Below are positions 7,081-7,874 of a DNA stretch of 7,874 nt, one piece after another; within the stretch, counting starts at the first letter, position 1, and every line of letters begins with the position of its first letter. The translations under genes were made by a program, and so were the position numbers. Origin of the DNA: an uncultured Lutibacter sp. (GTDB lineage Bacteria > Bacteroidota > Bacteroidia > Flavobacteriales > Flavobacteriaceae); assembly GCA_913061425.1 (NCBI GenBank), contig CAJXUO010000054.1, positions 1 to 7,874 of the forward strand, written 5' to 3'. The notes beneath the pieces are model-generated. The model searched no databases and was not told where the DNA came from. It was given only the letters and a program-made list of their open reading frames with translations.

Positions 7081-7848
7081 TTATTTTAATCCTTTTCTAA
7101 GCAACCATAACTTCACATAACGCATATAAACTGAATATGAATGATTATAAGCAATCGTTAAACCAACAACTCCATCTCTAAATCCGCCTTGGATAATATA
7201 ATGTTTAAAAAACCTCCAACATGGCTTGACAATAAAATGAAACGGTGTTAAAGTTCCTGTTTTTTTATCAAAATCATTGGCTTGTAACCAAGCATAACGA
7301 TTTAATTTTTCCATATGAAAATCAAAATTCACATAAGTATCATGGTATAATTTCTCTCTTAATGAACTTATTTTACCAGTATCAATTATCTCTGCATGAA
7401 CCTGCTTGTCTTCATATTTACATTCACTCTTTTTAAATAAACGGATTACTTTATCATTCCATCCACCAAAACGAACATGTTTTCCCATGAAATGATTTTT
7501 TCTAGAAATCCAATAGCCAGAAAAATCATTAATTGAAGGGTTTTTAAGCAACTCTAAAATTTCAGATTTCAACTCTTCTGTTACTCTTTCATCAGCATCT
7601 ATTAATAAAATCCATTCATTTGATGCTTGCGGTATTGCCCAGTTTTTTTGCGATGCAGAGTATTCATATTCTCTCTGTATTATAAAAGAGGTGAATTCTT
7701 TAGCAAGCTCAATAGTTTTATCGGTACTAAACGAGTCTACAATCATTATTTCATCAGCAAAATCTACTGATTTTAAGGCATCTACAATATTGCTTTCTTC
7801 GTTATATGTTGGGATTATTACTGTAATTTTCTCCATAGACGGACTCAT
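7081..7848 (-). CDS. Glycosyltransferase family 2, WaaE/KdtX-like
   Basis: This is a GT-A fold glycosyltransferase of 255 residues that probably adds a hexose to lipopolysaccharide core or a related envelope glycan at the cytoplasmic face of the membrane. It shows the N-terminal nucleotide-binding motif IIPTYNEE at 11-18, a second conserved segment IMIVDSFSTDKT at 34-45, the metal-binding DAD at 84-86, and a VHAE motif at 150-153 of the kind seen in WaaE/KdtX beta-1,4-glucosyltransferases. The C-terminal part (about 205-255) is basic and aromatic-rich and may bind the membrane. Two starts are possible. ATG 7848 overlaps a stop codon of an upstream frame (TAATG) and is supported by an in-frame TGA just before it. 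ATG 7836 would give the canonical MEKITVIIPTYNEE. The Stealth gene follows 32 bases later. Exact sugar and linkage are not readable. Confidence 0.9.
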   Translation of the reverse strand: MSPSMEKITVIIPTYNEESNIVDALKSVDFADEIMIVDSFSTDKTIELAKEFTSFIIQREYEYSASQKNWAIPQASNEWILLIDADERVTEELKSEILELLKNPSINDFSGYWISRKNHFMGKHVRFGGWNDKVIRLFKKSECKYEDKQVHAEIIDTGKISSLREKLYHDTYVNFDFHMEKLNRYAWLQANDFDKKTGTLTPFHFIVKPCWRFFKHYIIQGGFRDGVVGLTIAYNHSYSVYMRYVKLWLLRKGLK

Positions 7849-7874
7849 TATACTGCTACATCATACTCTCGTAG
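7848..7874 (-). CDS. Possible C-terminal end of a further operon gene (partial)
   Basis: On the - strand, the frame starting at the right edge reads LREYDVAV and stops at TAA 7850-7848, sharing its last base with the ATG of the glycosyltransferase (TAATG). The two other - frames stop earlier. Such stop-start overlaps are typical of translationally coupled genes in glycan operons. Eight codons are too few to name a product, and chance is a real alternative. Confidence 0.35.
   Translation of the reverse strand, partial: LREYDVAV

Noticed and set aside
6373..7436. + strand open frames over the Stealth and glycosyltransferase genes (6373-6567, 7245-7436)
   Set aside because: They are Phe/His-rich translations antisense to genes with clear conserved motifs; nothing supports expression.
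1..7874. Search for defence systems, mobile elements, CRISPR or tRNA genes
   Set aside because: No transposase, integrase, nuclease, reverse transcriptase, direct-repeat array or cloverleaf-like sequence is seen; almost all bases fall in genes with recognised families.

Overview
The window looks like an ordinary chromosomal stretch from a low-GC member of the Bacteroidota, most likely a marine Flavobacteriaceae species. The evidence is a base composition of about 30% GC, tight packing, starts without Shine-Dalgarno sequences, a TAnnTTT(G)-like promoter element, and a set of proteins of flavobacterial type. The genus call is inference only.

There are two convergent gene blocks. The left block, on the + strand, begins with what may be the tail of an upstream gene (ends at 76). 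It continues with a 572-residue phosphoglucomutase/phosphomannomutase-family enzyme (123-1841) and, one base later, an MsbA-type ABC exporter half-transporter (1843-3669). This pair fits activation of sugar phosphates and export of a lipid-linked envelope component.

The right block, on the - strand and transcribed from right to left, holds five genes with gaps of 32, 10, 9 and 1 bases. They are a family 2 glycosyltransferase of WaaE/KdtX type (7848-7081), a Stealth-family sugar-phosphate transferase (7048-6062), a YrdC/TsaC threonylcarbamoyl-AMP synthase (6051-5488), a CCA-adding tRNA nucleotidyltransferase with an HD domain (5478-4066), and a small NTF2/SnoaL-like protein (4064-3672). A few codons of a further gene may end at the right edge, its stop overlapping the glycosyltransferase start. 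The block thus joins surface-glycan genes to tRNA-maturation genes. The two blocks meet tail to tail with only two bases between the stop codons and no convincing terminator.

No gene-free stretch exceeds 300 bases. I see no tRNA or rRNA gene, CRISPR array, insertion sequence or attachment site. I do not see a clear undescribed system. The points worth a second look are the mixed glycan/tRNA operon, the very AT-rich 3' half of the Stealth gene, the unassigned NTF2-like protein beside the CCA enzyme, the terminator-less convergent junction, and a hairpin inside the YrdC gene.
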